Shown: positions 42,626-51,854 of the stretch, one piece after another
Layout of the letters: every line of letters starts with the position of its first letter
Numbering within the stretch: the stretch's first letter is position 1
Origin: Microtetraspora sp. NBRC 16547
GTDB taxonomy: Bacteria > Actinomycetota > Actinomycetes > Streptosporangiales > Streptosporangiaceae
Reading direction: 5' to 3'
Length of the DNA stretch: 64,000 nt
Assembly (NCBI RefSeq): GCF_030268965.1
Contig: NZ_BSSE01000004.1
Span: 124,001 to 188,000, forward strand
Translations under genes and position numbers: made by a program
Notes under the pieces: generated by a model
The model's input: the letters and a program-made list of their open reading frames with translations, nothing else
Database searches by the model: none
Told to the model about the DNA's origin: nothing

Positions 42626-44074
42626 GTGAGTGTGCCGCGCCCTGCCGCCGTCATCGTCCTCGCCGCAGGCGAGGGCACCCGGATGAAGTCGAGAACCCCC
42701 AAAGTCCTTCATGAGCTCTGCGGTCGCGCCCTGGTCGATCACATGCTCGGCGCGGCGCGCGGGCTGGAGCCCGAGCGGCTGATCGTCGTGATCGGCCACG
42801 CCCGCGAGCAGCTCGAGGCCCATCTGGCCGAGAGCGCGCCGGACGCGCGGATCGTCGTCCAGACCCGGCAGAGCGGTACCGGCCATGCCGTGCGCACCGC
42901 CCTCGAGGCGGTCGGCACGATCAACGGCACGGTCCTCGTCACGTACGGCGACACGCCGCTGCTGCGCGCTGAGACGTTGCGCGCCTTGGTGGAGCGGCAC
43001 GCCGAGGACGGCAACGCCGTGACCGTGCTGACCGCGGTGGTGCCCGACCCGACGGGGTACGGCCGGATCATCCGGGACGACGGCGGAGCCGTCCTGGAGA
43101 TCGTCGAGGAGAAGGACGCCACGCCCGAGCAGCGGGCGATCGCCGAGATGAACTCGGGCGTCTACGCGTTCGACGGGCTGTTGCTCGCGGACGCGGTCAA
43201 GCGGGTGGGGGCGGCCAACGCCCAGGGCGAGGAGTACCTCACCGACGTGCTGTCCATCCTGCGCGAGGACGGTCACCGCGTGGGCGCGCACGTCGCGGCC
43301 GACTACGTCGAGGTCGAAGGCGTCAACGACCGGGTTCAGCTCGCCTTCGCCCGGCAGGTGCTCAACGACCGCATTCTCAAGGCCCACATGCGGGCCGGCG
43401 TCACGATCATCGACCCGTCCAGCACGTGGATCGACGCCGGGGTGGTCCTGGAACCCGACGTCGTGATCCACCCGGGCACGCAGCTTCACGGCGCGACGAA
43501 GGTGGCGAGCGGCGCGAGCGTCGGCCCTGCGTCCACGCTGACCGACACCGTGGTGGGCGAAGACGCCGTGGTGCGCAACGCGGTCTGCGAAGGAGCCGAG
43601 ATCTGCGCGGAGGCGTCCGTCGGCCCGTACGCCTACCTGCGCTCCGGCACCCGTCTCGGTCGCAAGGGGAGGATCGGGGCGTACGTCGAGACCAAGAACG
43701 CCTCGATCGGCGAGGGTTCCAAGGTGCCGCATCTGACCTATGTCGGGGACGCGACCATCGGGATCGGCTCCAACATCGGCGCGGCCTGCGTCTTCGCGAA
43801 CTACGACGGCGTCGACAAGCACCACACGGTCGTGGGCGACCACGTCAAGATCGGCAGCGACAACATGCTGGTCGCTCCGGTGCGGGTGGGTGACGGCGCA
43901 TACACGGCGGCCGGCTCGGTGATCACCAATGATGTTCCGCCAGGGGCGATGGCGGTGGCCCGGGGCAGGCAGCGCAACATTGAAGGGTGGGTCACGCGCC
44001 GTCGTGCCGGGACCTCCTCGGCCGAGGCCGCCCGGCTCGCTCTGGCGGCTCAGGAAGAGGCCGCCCAGGAATAG
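42626..44074 (+). CDS. glmU: Bifunctional UDP-GlcNAc pyrophosphorylase / GlcN-1-P acetyltransferase
   Basis: The 482-residue enzyme makes UDP-N-acetylglucosamine for peptidoglycan and other glycans. The N-terminal Rossmann-type domain has VIVLAAGEGTRMKS, QSGTGHAVRTAL, YGDTPLL and EMNSGVYAFDG. The C-terminal left-handed beta-helix has the hexapeptide repeats (VVIHPGTQLHGATKVASGAS, GSNIGAACVFANYDGVDKH) and the acetyl-CoA end AAGSVITNDVPPGAMAVARG. It starts at GTG 42626 after GAGGGAG. UDP-GlcNAc or a derivative may also feed the GT26/EPS genes downstream. Confidence 0.95.
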   Translation: MSVPRPAAVIVLAAGEGTRMKSRTPKVLHELCGRALVDHMLGAARGLEPERLIVVIGHAREQLEAHLAESAPDARIVVQTRQSGTGHAVRTALEAVGTINGTVLVTYGDTPLLRAETLRALVERHAEDGNAVTVLTAVVPDPTGYGRIIRDDGGAVLEIVEEKDATPEQRAIAEMNSGVYAFDGLLLADAVKRVGAANAQGEEYLTDVLSILREDGHRVGAHVAADYVEVEGVNDRVQLAFARQVLNDRILKAHMRAGVTIIDPSSTWIDAGVVLEPDVVIHPGTQLHGATKVASGASVGPASTLTDTVVGEDAVVRNAVCEGAEICAEASVGPYAYLRSGTRLGRKGRIGAYVETKNASIGEGSKVPHLTYVGDATIGIGSNIGAACVFANYDGVDKHHTVVGDHVKIGSDNMLVAPVRVGDGAYTAAGSVITNDVPPGAMAVARGRQRNIEGWVTRRRAGTSSAEAARLALAAQEEAAQE

Positions 44075-44268
44075 CGACCACATACAGCGGCGCGAGGCCG
44101 TACGCAGTCAGCAAGGAGAGATCGAGGCGCGGGAGACCGCGTAACTTCCCGAGGGGAAACAGCCGCCGTGGGCGTGCACAGCGAGCGAGCAAGGGGGCAC
44201 AGCGAGGTGCCGCGGGTAGGGATGACGAGTTGCCGGATGAGGGCCGCGTGTTCGGCGAGGAGTGCGTC

Positions 44269-45246
44269 GTGAGTGGAATCAAGGCGGCGGGCGAGCGGAA
44301 CCTGATGTTCTTCTCGGGTCGGGCGTTCCCCGAGCTGGCCGAGGAGGTGGCGTCGAATCTCGGCGTGGAGATCACTCCGACGACTCTGCGTGACTTCGCG
44401 AACGGCGAGATCTACGTGCGCTACCTGGAGTCCGTCCGGGGCTGCGACGCGTTCGTGATGCAGTGCCACACCGCCCCGATCAACAAGTGGATCATGGAGC
44501 AGCTGATCATGGTCGACGCCCTCAAGCGGGCCTCGGCCAAGCGGATCACCGTGATCATGCCGTTCTTCGGGTACGCCCGGCAGGACAAGAAGGGCCGCGG
44601 CCGCGAGCCGATCACGGCCCGGCTGATGGCCGACCTGTTCAAGCAGGCGGGCGCCGACCGGCTGATGTCGATCGATCTGCACACCTCGCAGATCCAGGGC
44701 TTCTTTGACGGTCCGGTGGACCACCTGTTCGCGTCGCCGGTGCTGATCGACTACCTCCGGGACAAGCTCGACCCGGCGACCACGACGATCGTCTCGCCCG
44801 ACACCGGCCGGGTACGCCTGGCCGAGCGGTGGTCGGACGCGCTGGGCACCCAGGTGGCGTTCATCCACAAGCGGCGGGACCTGGACGTGGCGAACCAGGT
44901 CAAGGTGCACGAGGTGGTCGGCCGGGTCAAGGGTCGCACCTGCGTGCTCATCGACGACATGATCGACACGGGCGGCTCGATCTGCAAGGCGGCCGACGCG
45001 CTGTACGAGCACGGCGCGACCGACGTGATCGTCGCGGCGACGCACGCGGTGTTCTCCGACCCGGCGGTGGACCGGCTGAAGAACTCGCGGATCTCCGAGG
45101 TGGTCGTCACGAACACGCTGCCGCTGGCGGAGGACAAGCGGTTCGACAGCCTGACCGTGCTGTCGATCGCGCCGCTGATCGCCCGGGCCATCGAGCAGGT
45201 CTTCACCGACGGTTCGGTGACCAGCCTCTTCGAGGGCGAAAGCTGA
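44269..45246 (+). CDS. prs: Ribose-phosphate pyrophosphokinase
   Basis: Class I PRPP synthase (325 residues) converting ribose-5-phosphate and ATP to PRPP for nucleotide, His and Trp synthesis. Visible are FSGRAFPELAEEVASNLGV, RDFANGEIYVRYLESVRGCD, the flexible loop FGYARQDKKGRGREPI, the Mg-binding DRLMSIDLHTSQIQGFFD, and the PRPP loop VLIDDMIDTGGS. GTG 44269 follows GAGGAG by six bases; the open frame upstream is not conserved-looking. The 194-bp gap after glmU holds no recognised riboswitch or gene. Confidence 0.95.
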   Translation: MSGIKAAGERNLMFFSGRAFPELAEEVASNLGVEITPTTLRDFANGEIYVRYLESVRGCDAFVMQCHTAPINKWIMEQLIMVDALKRASAKRITVIMPFFGYARQDKKGRGREPITARLMADLFKQAGADRLMSIDLHTSQIQGFFDGPVDHLFASPVLIDYLRDKLDPATTTIVSPDTGRVRLAERWSDALGTQVAFIHKRRDLDVANQVKVHEVVGRVKGRTCVLIDDMIDTGGSICKAADALYEHGATDVIVAATHAVFSDPAVDRLKNSRISEVVVTNTLPLAEDKRFDSLTVLSIAPLIARAIEQVFTDGSVTSLFEGES

Positions 45247-45393
45247 TCGCTAGGGACCTGCGGGCCCTCGCCACGTGGAGTGTCGGGGGCCCTGGTTCGG
45301 GTAGGCTGCTCAAGTTGCGCTCGTAACGCCTTCCGCTAGGGCGGGTGAGGGGGAGCGCGCCATCCATCGACGATCATCCCTAGGAGATGTGCC

Positions 45394-45996
45394 GTGTCTG
45401 AGGTTCGCATCGCCGCTGAGCTCCGTTCGGAGTTCGGCAAGGGCGCCGCTCGCAAGATCCGCCGCGCCAACAAGGTTCCCGCCGTCCTGTACGGCCACGG
45501 CACCGACCCGCGCCACCTGACGCTGCCGGGCCACGCGCTCCTGCTGGCGCTGCGCACGGCCAACGTGCTGATCCACGTGCAGGGCGACGGCGTCGACGAG
45601 CTGGCGCTGCCCAAGGGCGTCCAGCGTGACCCGATCAGGGGCTTCGTCGAGCACGTCGACCTGCTGCTGGTCAAGCGCGGCGAGAAGGTCACCGTCGAGA
45701 TCCCGATCACGGTCACCGGCGAGGTGATCGGCGGGGCCCTCGTCGACCAGCAGCTCGTCACGCTCGCTGTGGAGGCCGAGGCGACCAACATCCCGTCCGG
45801 CGTCGAGGTCGACGTCGACGGCAAGGACGTCGGTTTCGTCGTGAACGCGGGTGACCTGGAGCTGCCGGCCGGCGCGACCCTCGTGGACGCCTCGGACGCG
45901 CTGGTGCTGCACGTCGTCCCGGTCCAGGCGGCGGAGCTGCCGGCCGAGGGCGAGGAGGCCGCCGAGGGCGAGGCTCCCGCCGAGGCCGCCGAGTAG
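45394..45996 (+). CDS. rplY: 50S ribosomal protein L25 (general stress protein Ctc form)
   Basis: A 200-residue two-domain L25. The N-terminal 5S rRNA-binding beta-barrel begins [20 protein letters not shown] with [24 protein letters not shown]-type C-terminal beta domain follows ([20 protein letters not shown]) and an acidic Ala/Glu/Pro tail. The long form is standard in Actinomycetota. It starts at GTG 45394 after TAGGAG. The promoter region 45247-45393 has GGTAGGCT as a likely -10. Confidence 0.94.
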   Translation: MSEVRIAAELRSEFGKGAARKIRRANKVPAVLYGHGTDPRHLTLPGHALLLALRTANVLIHVQGDGVDELALPKGVQRDPIRGFVEHVDLLLVKRGEKVTVEIPITVTGEVIGGALVDQQLVTLAVEAEATNIPSGVEVDVDGKDVGFVVNAGDLELPAGATLVDASDALVLHVVPVQAAELPAEGEEAAEGEAPAEAAE

Positions 45997-46016
45997 GAAA
46001 CGTTTCGCGAGAGAGG

Positions 46017-46044
46017 GTCCTCCACAGGATGTCCTGTGGAGGAC
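46017..46044. terminator. Perfect hairpin between rplY and pth
   Basis: GTCCTCCACAGGA and TCCTGTGGAGGAC form a 13-bp perfect stem with a 2-base loop, 20 bp after the rplY stop and 22 bp before pth. It probably terminates or attenuates rplY read-through into pth. Confidence 0.55.
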
Positions 46045-46066
46045 TTCTCCATATGAGGAGACGGTG

Positions 46067-46669
46067 ATGGAGGATCAGCGCTGGCTGGTGGTCGGTCTGG
46101 GCAACCCCGGGCCGGAGTACGCCGGGAACCGGCACAACGCGGGTTTCATGGTGCTGGATGAGCTGGCGGCGCGGGTCGGCGGCCGGTTCAAGGTGCACAG
46201 GTCGCGGGCGGAGATCGTCGAGGGGCGGCTGGCCGGCGCTCCGGCGGTGTTGGCGAAGCCGCTGTCGTTCATGAACCTGTCCGGCGGCCCGGTGAAGGCG
46301 CTCGCGGACTTCTACAAGGTGGCCCCGGCGAACGTCGTCGTGATCCATGACGAGCTGGACATCCCGTACGGCGCCCTGCGGGCGAAGCTGGGCGGCGGCG
46401 ACAACGGGCACAACGGCCTGAAGTCGATCACGAAGTCCCTGGCGACGCGGGATTACCTGCGGATCAGGTTCGGGATCGGCCGGCCGCCCGGCCGGATGGA
46501 CGCGGCGGCCTTCGTGCTGAAGGACTTCGCCACCGTGGAGCGCAAGGACCTGCCGTTCCTGGTGGACCGGGCGGCGGACATGGTGGAGTCGCTGATCAGG
46601 GCGGGGCTGGAGGCCACGCAGAACGCGTTTCACGCGGCCGATCTGAGCCCCGTCAAGCCTCCTCGTTGA
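46067..46669 (+). CDS. pth: Peptidyl-tRNA hydrolase
   Basis: A 200-residue esterase that recycles peptidyl-tRNAs dropped from ribosomes. The signature is complete: [20 protein letters not shown] (catalytic His20 region), [40 protein letters not shown] and [11 protein letters not shown] 46067 is six bases after GAGGAG. The last 17 bases overlap the convergent exonuclease gene. Confidence 0.95.
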   Translation: MEDQRWLVVGLGNPGPEYAGNRHNAGFMVLDELAARVGGRFKVHRSRAEIVEGRLAGAPAVLAKPLSFMNLSGGPVKALADFYKVAPANVVVIHDELDIPYGALRAKLGGGDNGHNGLKSITKSLATRDYLRIRFGIGRPPGRMDAAAFVLKDFATVERKDLPFLVDRAADMVESLIRAGLEATQNAFHAADLSPVKPPR

Positions 46670-47267
46670 CGGTCTCCGCGATGGCGGGGTGGTCGCCGCT
46701 CCGCCAGAGCATGAGGTTCTGGAAGAGCTCGGCCTGCTCGATGGCGTCGTCGAGGGCGTGGTGGGTGTGCCGGCGGGTGGATTTCACCTCGCGTGGCATC
46801 TGCCGTTTCGTGGACCAGGCCACGGGGACGCCGGCCTTCGCCGCGTAGAGCGTTTTTATATCGATGCACCGGGAATGTCCGAACGGAGATTGTCCGGTGA
46901 AGTTCATGAAATACCAGTAAATCCACATCCAGTCGTAGGAAAGCGGGAAAGCGGCCAGGACGGGCAGCGTTTCCCCGCAGACCTCGCCAACCCAGGCCGC
47001 GGCGGCGCGCATGGCCTCGGCCGGGTGCCGCCCCTCCCTGAGTAGCACGTCGCGGTCGAGGCCGCTGACCGCGAGGGCGGCGGGCACGTAGTCGTCACTG
47101 ATCGGGCGCAGCTCGGCGTAGAAGGTCGCCGACGCCGGATCGCGTTTCTCGAACGTCCTCCCCTCCATCCGCCCGGCGACCGCCATGCCGAAACTCACCA
47201 TGGAATAAGGGCCGGGAATGGGCCCGTCTGCTTCGATGTCGACGGATATGTACGTTTCGGCTTTCAC
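46653..47267 (-). CDS. DEDDh-type 3'-5' exonuclease
   Basis: A 204-residue DnaQ-fold nuclease. ExoI carries the acid pair in [14 protein letters not shown], ExoII is in the [13 protein letters not shown] region, and ExoIII contains the His and Asp in [15 protein letters not shown]. It is a stand-alone domain with no polymerase or helicase part. Related proteins act on RNA or DNA 3' ends; the substrate cannot be assigned. It is transcribed towards pth and away from the exopolysaccharide locus. Confidence 0.82.
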   Translation of the reverse strand: MKAETYISVDIEADGPIPGPYSMVSFGMAVAGRMEGRTFEKRDPASATFYAELRPISDDYVPAALAVSGLDRDVLLREGRHPAEAMRAAAAWVGEVCGETLPVLAAFPLSYDWMWIYWYFMNFTGQSPFGHSRCIDIKTLYAAKAGVPVAWSTKRQMPREVKSTRRHTHHALDDAIEQAELFQNLMLWRSGDHPAIAETVNEEA

Positions 47268-47360
47268 GGATTCTCCTCAAGCGTGGCCATACGGCCGCTA
47301 GCATTCCGTCACTGTCGGTATGCGTTCGATGACAAATCGGCATAGGCGGGGAGGCGGGAC

Positions 47361-48818
47361 GTGCAGGAGGGCGAGCTGGCGGCGGCGGCCGTGGGCGTGC
47401 CGGGGGGAGTGTCCGCGTCACCCGTCGCCCGGCCGCCGAGATGGGCCTCGCGGTACCGGTTCCACGCGGCCGTCGTCGACATCGCCTGCGCTCTCCTCGC
47501 TGGGACCGCCGCGGTCGCGGCCCGGTTCGGTGAGGTTACTCCGTACGTCGCCCCCTATGTCGTGCTGAGCGCGACGCTGCCGCTCCTGTGGGTGTGCTCG
47601 GTGGGGATCAACCGGGCGTACGAGCCGCGCCTGATCGGGGTGGGCTCGGAGGAGTTCCGGCGGATCGCGCAGTCCGGCTTCACGCTGACCGCCGCCGTCG
47701 CGATCGCCGCCTACGTGACGAAGACCGATGTGGCCCGCGGTTACGTGGTGCTCGCCCTCCCGGTGATGACGGTGCTCACCCTCTGCGGCAGGTACGGCCT
47801 GCGCCGCAGGCTGCACCGGCGCTGGGCGCGGGGCGGCTGCATGCGCAGGGTCGTCGCGGTCGGCCACCGGGCCGCGATCACGGACCTGACGCGGAGGTTC
47901 CGGCGCGAGCGCTACCACGGCATGGAGATCGTCGCCGCCTGCCTGCCGTACGACGCGTCGGGAGAGGTGGAGGGCGTGCCGGTGCTCGGCGACTTCACCG
48001 ATGTCCCTCTGGTGGTCGAGCAGGCGGGGGCGGACACGGTGGCGGTGCTGGCGTGTCCCGAGCTGGACGGCACGGCGCTGCGGCGGCTGGCGTGGCGGCT
48101 CGAGCGGAGCCGGACGGACCTGGTCGTCGCGCCCGCGTTGATGGAGGTGGCCGGGCCGCGGACCACGATCCGGCCGGTGGCGGGGCTGCCGTTGCTTCAC
48201 GTGGAACATCCGGAGCTGGCCGGTATCCGCCAGCTCATCAAGAACGTCTTCGACCGGGTGGTGGCGGGGGTGGCGCTCATCGCGCTGTCCCCGCTGCTCG
48301 CCGTCCTGGCGGTGGCCGTACGCGTGTCGAGCCCGGGGCCGGCGCTGTTCCGGCAGACGCGGGTCGGCAAGGACGGCGCGGAGTTCACCATCCTCAAGTT
48401 CCGCACGATGTGGCAGGACGCGGAGGCGCGGAAGGTCGATCTCGTCAGCGACGCGGGAGGGGTGCTGTTCAAGATCCGCCAGGATCCGCGGGTCACGCCG
48501 ATGGGAAGCTGGCTGCGCCGCCGCTCCCTTGACGAGCTGCCCCAATTGATCAACGTTGTGAAGGGGCACATGTCGCTCGTGGGGCCGCGTCCGCCGTTGC
48601 CGGAGGAGGTCGCGCGGTACCGTGACGACGTCCGCAGGCGGCTCGTGGTCCGCCCGGGCATGACAGGCCTGTGGCAGGTGAACGGGCGATCGGACCTGTC
48701 GTGGGAGGAATCGGTGCGGCTTGACCTGCGTTACGTCGAGAGCTGGTCTCTCATGCTGGATCTGCAGATCCTGTGGAAGACGTGGTCGGCCGTGATACGC
48801 GGGGCGGGAGCTTACTGA
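47361..48818 (+). CDS. Polyprenyl-phosphate sugar-1-phosphate transferase (EPS priming enzyme)
   Basis: A 485-residue WbaP/CpsE-type initiator that moves a sugar-1-phosphate from a nucleotide sugar onto undecaprenyl phosphate, the first step of a repeat unit. Four N-terminal helices and a CoA-binding-like middle domain (RRVVAVGHRAAITDLTRRFR) precede the membrane hairpin (VVAGVALIALSPLLAVLAVA). The catalytic domain has RQTRVGKDGAEFTILKFRTM, SWLRRRSLDELPQLINVVKG, SLVGPRPPLPEEV and RPGMTGLWQVNGRSDLSWEE. It starts at GTG 47361 after GGGAGG. It opens the locus and abuts cysQ, whose ATG follows its stop directly. Confidence 0.92.
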   Translation: MQEGELAAAAVGVPGGVSASPVARPPRWASRYRFHAAVVDIACALLAGTAAVAARFGEVTPYVAPYVVLSATLPLLWVCSVGINRAYEPRLIGVGSEEFRRIAQSGFTLTAAVAIAAYVTKTDVARGYVVLALPVMTVLTLCGRYGLRRRLHRRWARGGCMRRVVAVGHRAAITDLTRRFRRERYHGMEIVAACLPYDASGEVEGVPVLGDFTDVPLVVEQAGADTVAVLACPELDGTALRRLAWRLERSRTDLVVAPALMEVAGPRTTIRPVAGLPLLHVEHPELAGIRQLIKNVFDRVVAGVALIALSPLLAVLAVAVRVSSPGPALFRQTRVGKDGAEFTILKFRTMWQDAEARKVDLVSDAGGVLFKIRQDPRVTPMGSWLRRRSLDELPQLINVVKGHMSLVGPRPPLPEEVARYRDDVRRRLVVRPGMTGLWQVNGRSDLSWEESVRLDLRYVESWSLMLDLQILWKTWSAVIRGAGAY

Positions 48819-49580
48819 ATGGCGATGCGGGACGACCACACCCTGGCGGGCGAGCTGGCGACGGAGGCGGGCGAGCTGCTGCTGCGGCTCCGCGCCGAGC
48901 GCGGTTTCGCCGATCCGAAGGCGTTGAAGGACGCGGGAGACCGCGGGTCGCATGACCAGTTGATGGAGGCGCTCAGGCGGTTCCGGCCGGACGACAGCGT
49001 GCTGTCGGAGGAGGCCACGCGCGAGGAGCGGATGGATCCCCGGAGGCTGTCGGCCGAGCGGGTCTGGATCGTCGATCCCCTGGACGGCACCCGCGAGTTC
49101 GCCGAGGAGGGCAGGTCCGACTGGGCGGTCCACGTGGCCCTGTGGGAGCGCGGCGCGCTGACGGCGGGCGCCGTGGCGCTGCCGGCCCAGGGCAGGACGC
49201 TCACCACCGCCGAGCCGCCGCCGCTGCCCGACGCGCGAGGGCGCCTCCGGATCGCGGTCAGCCGGACCCGCCCGCCGGAGTTCGTGGAGAAGCTGGCACA
49301 GGAGCTGGGCGCCGAGCTGGTGCCGATCGGCTCGGCGGGCGCCAAGATCGCCGCGGTGCTGACGGGTGAGGTCGAGGCGTACGTTCACGCGGGTGGCCAG
49401 TACGAATGGGATTCCGCGGCTCCGGTCGCCGTGGCGCTCGCGGCGGGCGCTCACGCGAGCAGAATCGACGGCTCGCGGCTCGTGTACAACCAAGCCGACC
49501 CGTCACTGCCGGATATCCTGGTCTCCCTACCGGATCTGGCGACAAAGCTACTCGCCGGCATCCGTGACCTGCACCGTTAG
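48819..49580 (+). CDS. cysQ: 3'(2'),5'-bisphosphate nucleotidase, CysQ type
   Basis: Mg-dependent phosphatase (253 residues) of the inositol-monophosphatase superfamily. Motifs are DSVLSEEATREE, the metal site WIVDPLDGTREFAEEG (DPxDGT) and AYVHAGGQYEWDSAAPVAVA (WD). CysQ hydrolyses 3'-phosphoadenosine 5'-phosphate, the inhibitory by-product of PAPS-dependent sulfotransferases. Its ATG immediately follows the stop of the priming transferase and cysD starts 18 bp later. Position among cysDN and three sulfotransferases supports PAP rather than inositol phosphate as substrate. Confidence 0.85.
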   Translation: MAMRDDHTLAGELATEAGELLLRLRAERGFADPKALKDAGDRGSHDQLMEALRRFRPDDSVLSEEATREERMDPRRLSAERVWIVDPLDGTREFAEEGRSDWAVHVALWERGALTAGAVALPAQGRTLTTAEPPPLPDARGRLRIAVSRTRPPEFVEKLAQELGAELVPIGSAGAKIAAVLTGEVEAYVHAGGQYEWDSAAPVAVALAAGAHASRIDGSRLVYNQADPSLPDILVSLPDLATKLLAGIRDLHR

Positions 49581-49598
49581 CCCGTCGAAGGAATCCCT

Positions 49599-50513
49599 AT
49601 GCTTCAGCGCGACTATACGACGTCGCAGCTCGACGTCCTGGAGGCCGAGGCGATCCACATCATGCGTGAGGTCGCGGCGGAGTTCGAGCGCCCCTGTCTG
49701 CTGTTCTCCGGTGGTAAGGACTCCATCGTCATGCTCCGCATCGCGGAGAAGGCGTTCTGGCCGGCACCGATCCCGTTTCCCCTGATGCACGTGGACACGG
49801 GGCACAACTTCCCCGAGGTCATCGAGTTCCGCGACCGGCGGGCCGTCGAGCTGAACGCCCGGCTCGTGGTGGCCAGCGTGCAGGCCTCGATCGACTCGGG
49901 GCGCGTCGCTGAGGAGACCGGGCGGCGCGCTTCGCGTAACCGGCTGCAGACCACGACCCTGCTGGACGCCATCGAGGAGCACGAGTTCGACGCCGTGTTC
50001 GGCGGAGCCCGGCGGGACGAGGAGAAGGCCCGGGCCAAGGAGCGGGTCTTCTCCTTCCGTGACGACTTCGGCCAGTGGGATCCGAAGAACCAGCGCCCCG
50101 AGCTGTGGAACCTGTACAACTCGAAGATCCGCAAGGGTGAGCACATCCGCGTGTTCCCGCTGTCCAACTGGACCGAGCTGGACATCTGGGACTACATCCG
50201 GCGTGAGGGCATCGAGATCCCGTCCATCTACTTCGCGCACACCCGCAGCGTGTTCGAGCGGGACGGCATGCTGCTCCCGGACGACGAAGTGGTGCAGCGC
50301 GACGAGGACGAGCCGCTGTTCGAGGCCGTCGTCCGCTACCGCACGGTCGGTGACGTGACGTGCACCGGTGCCGTGGTGTCGAACGCCGTGACGGTCGAGC
50401 AGATCATCGAGGAGATCGCGGTGACGCGGCTCACCGAGCGCGGCGCGACGCGTGCCGACGACCGCGCCTCGGAGGCCGCGATGGAGGACCGCAAGAAGGA
50501 GGGCTACTTCTAA
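49599..50513 (+). CDS. cysD: Sulfate adenylyltransferase subunit 2
   Basis: A 304-residue ATP-pyrophosphatase-fold catalytic subunit forming adenosine 5'-phosphosulfate from sulfate and ATP. The PP-loop FSGGKDSIVMLRIA is intact, with LMHVDTGHNFPEVIEFRDRR, VFGGARRDEEKARAKERVFS and the C-terminal ENDP-type region GYF. The stop overlaps the cysN ATG (TAATG). AAGGAAT precedes the ATG at 49599. It feeds sulfate activation either for cysteine synthesis or, in this setting, for PAPS. Confidence 0.95.
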   Translation: MLQRDYTTSQLDVLEAEAIHIMREVAAEFERPCLLFSGGKDSIVMLRIAEKAFWPAPIPFPLMHVDTGHNFPEVIEFRDRRAVELNARLVVASVQASIDSGRVAEETGRRASRNRLQTTTLLDAIEEHEFDAVFGGARRDEEKARAKERVFSFRDDFGQWDPKNQRPELWNLYNSKIRKGEHIRVFPLSNWTELDIWDYIRREGIEIPSIYFAHTRSVFERDGMLLPDDEVVQRDEDEPLFEAVVRYRTVGDVTCTGAVVSNAVTVEQIIEEIAVTRLTERGATRADDRASEAAMEDRKKEGYF

Positions 50514-51775
50514 TGGACATCCTTCGTTTCGCCACCGCGGGCTCGGTCGACGACGGCAAGTCCACCCTGATCGGGCGGCTGCTGTTCGACTCCAAAGCCA
50601 TCTTCGAGGACCAGCTTGAGGCGGTCGAGCGGACGTCGCGCGACCGCGGCACCGAGTACACCGACCTGTCGCTGCTCACCGACGGCCTGCGCGCCGAGCG
50701 GGAGCAGGGCATCACGATCGACGTGGCGTACCGCTACTTCGCGACGCCCAAGCGGAAGTTCATCATCGCCGACACCCCGGGGCACATCCAGTACACCCGG
50801 AACATGGTCACCGGCGCGTCCACCGCCGACCTGGCGATCATCCTGATCGACGCGCGCAAGGGCGTTCTGGAGCAGTCGAGGCGGCACGCCTTCCTGACCA
50901 CGCTGCTGCGCGTGCCGCACCTGGTCCTCGCCGTGAACAAGATGGACCTGGTCGACTACGCCGAGGAGCGGTTCGAGGAGATCCGCGAGGAGTTCACCGC
51001 GTTCGCGTCGAAGCTGAACGCGGCGGACCTCACGTTCATCCCGATCTCGGCGCTGCACGGCGACAACGTGGTCTCCCGTTCGGAGAACATGCCGTGGTAC
51101 CACGGAACGTCGCTGCTGCACCACCTGGAGAACGTGCACATCGCCTCCGACCGGAACCTGGTCGACGTGCGCTTCCCCGTGCAGTACGTGATCAGGCCGC
51201 ACAACGCGACCAGCCAGGAGCTGCACGACTACCGCGGATACGCCGGCCAGGTGGCCGGTGGCGTGCTCAAGCCGGGCGACGAGGTCACGCACCTGCCGTC
51301 GGGGTTGAACACGCGGATCGCGGCGATCGACACGTTCGACGGCCCGGTCGAGGAGGCCTTCCCGCCCATGTCGGTCACCCTCCGGCTGGAGGACGACATC
51401 GACATCTCGCGAGGCGACCTGATCTGCCGGCCGAACAACCAGCCGAGCGTCGCGCAGGAACTCGACGCGATGGTCTGCTGGATGGCCGACTCGGTGAAGC
51501 TCCAGCCCCGGTCCAAGCTGATCATCAAGCACACGACGCGTACGGCACGGGCCTTGGTCAGGGACCTGCAGTACCGGCTGGACGTCAACACGCTGCACCG
51601 GGACGAGGCGGCGACGTCGCTGGGTCTGAACGAGATCGGCCGGGTGTCCCTGCGGATCACTCAGCCGTTGTTCGTCGACGACTATTCACGTAACCGGCTC
51701 ACCGGCGGGTTCATCCTCATCGACGAGGCGACGAACGGCACGGTCGGCGCCGGGATGATCGTCGACGCGAGGTAG
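50513..51775 (+). CDS. cysN: Sulfate adenylyltransferase subunit 1 (GTPase)
   Basis: EF-Tu-like GTPase (420 residues) that powers APS formation by CysD. G1 is GSVDDGKST, G3 DTPGHIQYTRNM and G4 NKMDLV. Beta-barrel domains II and III follow. It ends at GMIVDAR without a fused APS kinase; a separate cysC lies at the right edge of the window. Its start overlaps the cysD stop, and the frame upstream of ATG 50513 is shadow. Confidence 0.95.
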   Translation: MDILRFATAGSVDDGKSTLIGRLLFDSKAIFEDQLEAVERTSRDRGTEYTDLSLLTDGLRAEREQGITIDVAYRYFATPKRKFIIADTPGHIQYTRNMVTGASTADLAIILIDARKGVLEQSRRHAFLTTLLRVPHLVLAVNKMDLVDYAEERFEEIREEFTAFASKLNAADLTFIPISALHGDNVVSRSENMPWYHGTSLLHHLENVHIASDRNLVDVRFPVQYVIRPHNATSQELHDYRGYAGQVAGGVLKPGDEVTHLPSGLNTRIAAIDTFDGPVEEAFPPMSVTLRLEDDIDISRGDLICRPNNQPSVAQELDAMVCWMADSVKLQPRSKLIIKHTTRTARALVRDLQYRLDVNTLHRDEAATSLGLNEIGRVSLRITQPLFVDDYSRNRLTGGFILIDEATNGTVGAGMIVDAR

Positions 51776-51854
51776 ATCGTTGGTCGTTCCATGAGCGACT
51801 GATTACTTAGCGCGATAAAGTCGTCACGTTTCGCATCCACACGGTGGAGGGCTC

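Noticed and set aside
44075-44268. Possible riboswitch or small RNA in the leader of prs
   Set aside because: No known conserved motif or convincing nested hairpins could be identified by eye.
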